This document shows positions 62,458 through 64,000 of a DNA stretch of 64,000 nucleotides, one piece after another (the first letter of the stretch is position 1; every line of letters begins with the position of its first letter). Origin of the DNA: Bathynomus jamesi (Eukaryota > Arthropoda > Malacostraca > Isopoda > Cirolanidae); NCBI GenBank assembly GCA_023014485.1, contig JAJOZX010002577.1:134501-198500 (forward strand), in the 5' to 3' direction. The notes under the pieces were generated by a model that saw only the letters and a list, made by a program, of their open reading frames with translations, had not been told where the DNA came from and ran no database searches. Both the position numbers and the translations under genes were made by a program.

Positions 62458-64000
62458 AGATGCCGTTCGGGCTACGGAATGCTGCGCAAACCTTTCAGAG
62501 GTTTATAGATGAGGTCACCAGAGGCTTAGACTTTGTTTATGCCTACATCGATGATTTGCTTGTGGCCAGCTCAACGGAAGAGGAACATAAGGAACATCTT
62601 TCACTCCTCTTTCAACGCTTAGAACAATACGGTGTTACTATTAATGCATCTAAGTGTGTGTTTGCACAGCCAACCTTGGAATTTCTTGGTCACACGATTT
62701 CGCAGCACGGAATTACCCCCCTTCAGGACAAGTGTGAAGTGATAAAAAATTACCCTATGCCAAATAATCAGCGTGAGTTACGTCGGTTTCTAGGTTTGGT
62801 AAATTATTACCACAAGTTCATTAAAAACTGTGCCAGTGTTCTTGCTCCTCTACACGCTATGATCACACACAAACGCAAGGTAACGAAATTGGTATGGTGT
62901 AGCGATAGTTTACAGGCGTTCGACAATGCCAAAAATGCTATCAATAGTGCATTGTCTCTGTCATTTCCTATCAGTGATGCCCCCCTAACTCTGACGGTCG
63001 ATGCATCAGATGTTGCGATCGGTGGAGTGTTGGAACAAACCATTAACGGTCAACAAGCACCCATCGCGTTTTACTCGAAAAAGCTGCAGCCAGCCCAAAC
63101 GCGTTATAGTGCTTTCGGACGTGAACTTCTTGCTATTTACTTAAACGTGAAGCATTTTCAACATTTCCTTGAAGGCCGAGAGTTTTGTGTTTTTACCGAC
63201 CACAAACCTTTGGTCACTGTCTTCAATAAAAACAGCTGTAACCACTCTCCCAGAGTCATCAGGCAACTCGATTATATCTCGCAATTTACCACAGATATCC
63301 GCCACATCAAAGGTGTCTTGAACACTCCAGCGGATGCACTTTCAAGAATAGAGATTACTTCTGTTACCCTCAGCTCTACACTGTGGAATGCTATTGCACA
63401 GGATCAAGATAAGGATACGGAACTACAAGACCTGCTCAGAGAAGACTCCACTCACTCACTTTCCCTCAAGAAAATGAGTATGCCAGGATTGTCTGTGCCC
63501 CTCTATTGCGACGTATCAACAGCTGCTATTCGCCCTTATGTCCCTCCATGTCACAGAAAAGCAGTCTTCACGGATCTTCATAAGCCCTCCCATCCTGGTA
63601 TCCGTGCTTCGCAACACCTGGTTACCTCTCGCTTTGTTTGGCCCTCGATGCGGAAGGATGTCAAACATTGGACCAAAACGTGCCTTGCCTGCCAGCGTGC
63701 CAAAGTCCAAAGGCACACCAGGTCCCCCTTTGACGCATTTCCGCCCCCATCCCAGCGATTTGAGGTAATTCATGTAGACATTGTTGGCCCTCTTCCAGTG
63801 ATTCAAGGCCAACGTTATCTGCTCACCTGTCTCGACCGCTTTTCCAGATGGCCTGAAGCCATCCCACTTCCTGATATCCAAGCGGACACTGTTGCAAGAG
63901 CCTTTCTTCATGGATGGGTATCAAGATTTGGATTGCCGACAAAAGTCATCACTGACCAAGGTCGCCAATTTGAGTCTTCGCTTTGGAAGAAGTTTACCAG
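62458..64000 (+). CDS. gypsy RT, RNase H and integrase, open to window edge
   Basis: From 62460 the frame is open for more than 500 codons. It begins MPFGLRNAAQTFQRFID, then FVYAYIDDLLVAS with the YIDD catalytic pair, GITPLQDKCEVI and LRRFLGLVNYYHKFI (thumb). RNase H follows with LTVDASDVAIGGVLEQ, FGRELLAIY and VFTDHKPL. Integrase starts with an H-H-C-C zinc domain (HKPSHPG..., CLACQRAK), HVDIVGPLP with the first D and ITDQGRQFES with the second. The final E lies beyond the window. Confidence 0.88.

Larger units (their letters stand above)
60477..64000 (+). mobile_element. gypsy (Ty3) LTR retrotransposon, 5' part
   Basis: A primer-binding-site-like TTGGTGACCCCGG at 60477-60489 follows a probable LTR end (ACCAACA). 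Then come a leader with tandem repeats, gag (60816-61580), protease, RT, RNase H and the integrase start in gypsy order. It runs off the right edge. Two one-base deletions break pol. Confidence 0.88.

Overview
The window is AT-rich, intron-containing eukaryotic DNA, packed with transposable elements. Its element set (BEL/Pao and gypsy LTR retrotransposons, a CR1/Jockey-type LINE remnant, mariner and Tc1 derivatives, many short hAT-type elements with 8-bp target duplications, tRNA-derived SINEs) and its few host genes point to an arthropod. I cannot narrow it further from sequence alone.

Layout. 683-7750: a BEL/Pao element on the minus strand with two near-identical LTRs, broken pol and four minisatellite arrays where gag and the start of pol should be. 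8724-10827: two exons of an unrecognised membrane-protein gene (+). 9250-10090: an old repeat with AGGTCA-type motifs, carrying a palindromic hAT element. 11275-16550: a zinc-finger-like ORF and a cluster of hAT and foldback elements, one with a Tc1 copy nested inside. 16765-20354: three exons of a GM2-activator-like lysosomal lipid-transfer protein (+), the best-supported host gene. 21955-33522: an 11.6-kb palindrome whose arms each hold a 3.1-kb DNA transposon of a type I cannot name, joined by a spacer that is itself palindromic and carries mariner deletion derivatives. 33643-34190: two 3' exons of an unrecognised minus-strand gene. 36120-37250: LINE reverse-transcriptase remnant. 38560-39640: foldback elements and a direct duplication. 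39760-41173: a mariner with a hAT insertion. 43811-58492: a dispersed family of three two-exon genes for short secreted peptides. Two are divergent paralogues 7 kb apart with matching promoters and introns; the third carries a possible amidation and dibasic cleavage site. 52733-53676: a second Tc1 copy. 54288-54767: a GC-rich triplicated repeat. 55112-55815: a mariner remnant. 60477-64000: the 5' part of a gypsy element running off the right edge.

How it fits together. The most promising candidate for something undescribed is the secreted-peptide family (genes at 43811-44401, 51357-52099 and 57067-58492). All three have a signal peptide interrupted by a phase-1 intron, and the two best-matching members share an RDL-x-x-Y-x-PG-x-PVP start to the mature chain. 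The large palindrome is the most striking structure. Its outer ends coincide with transposon termini, and later insertions mark each arm separately.
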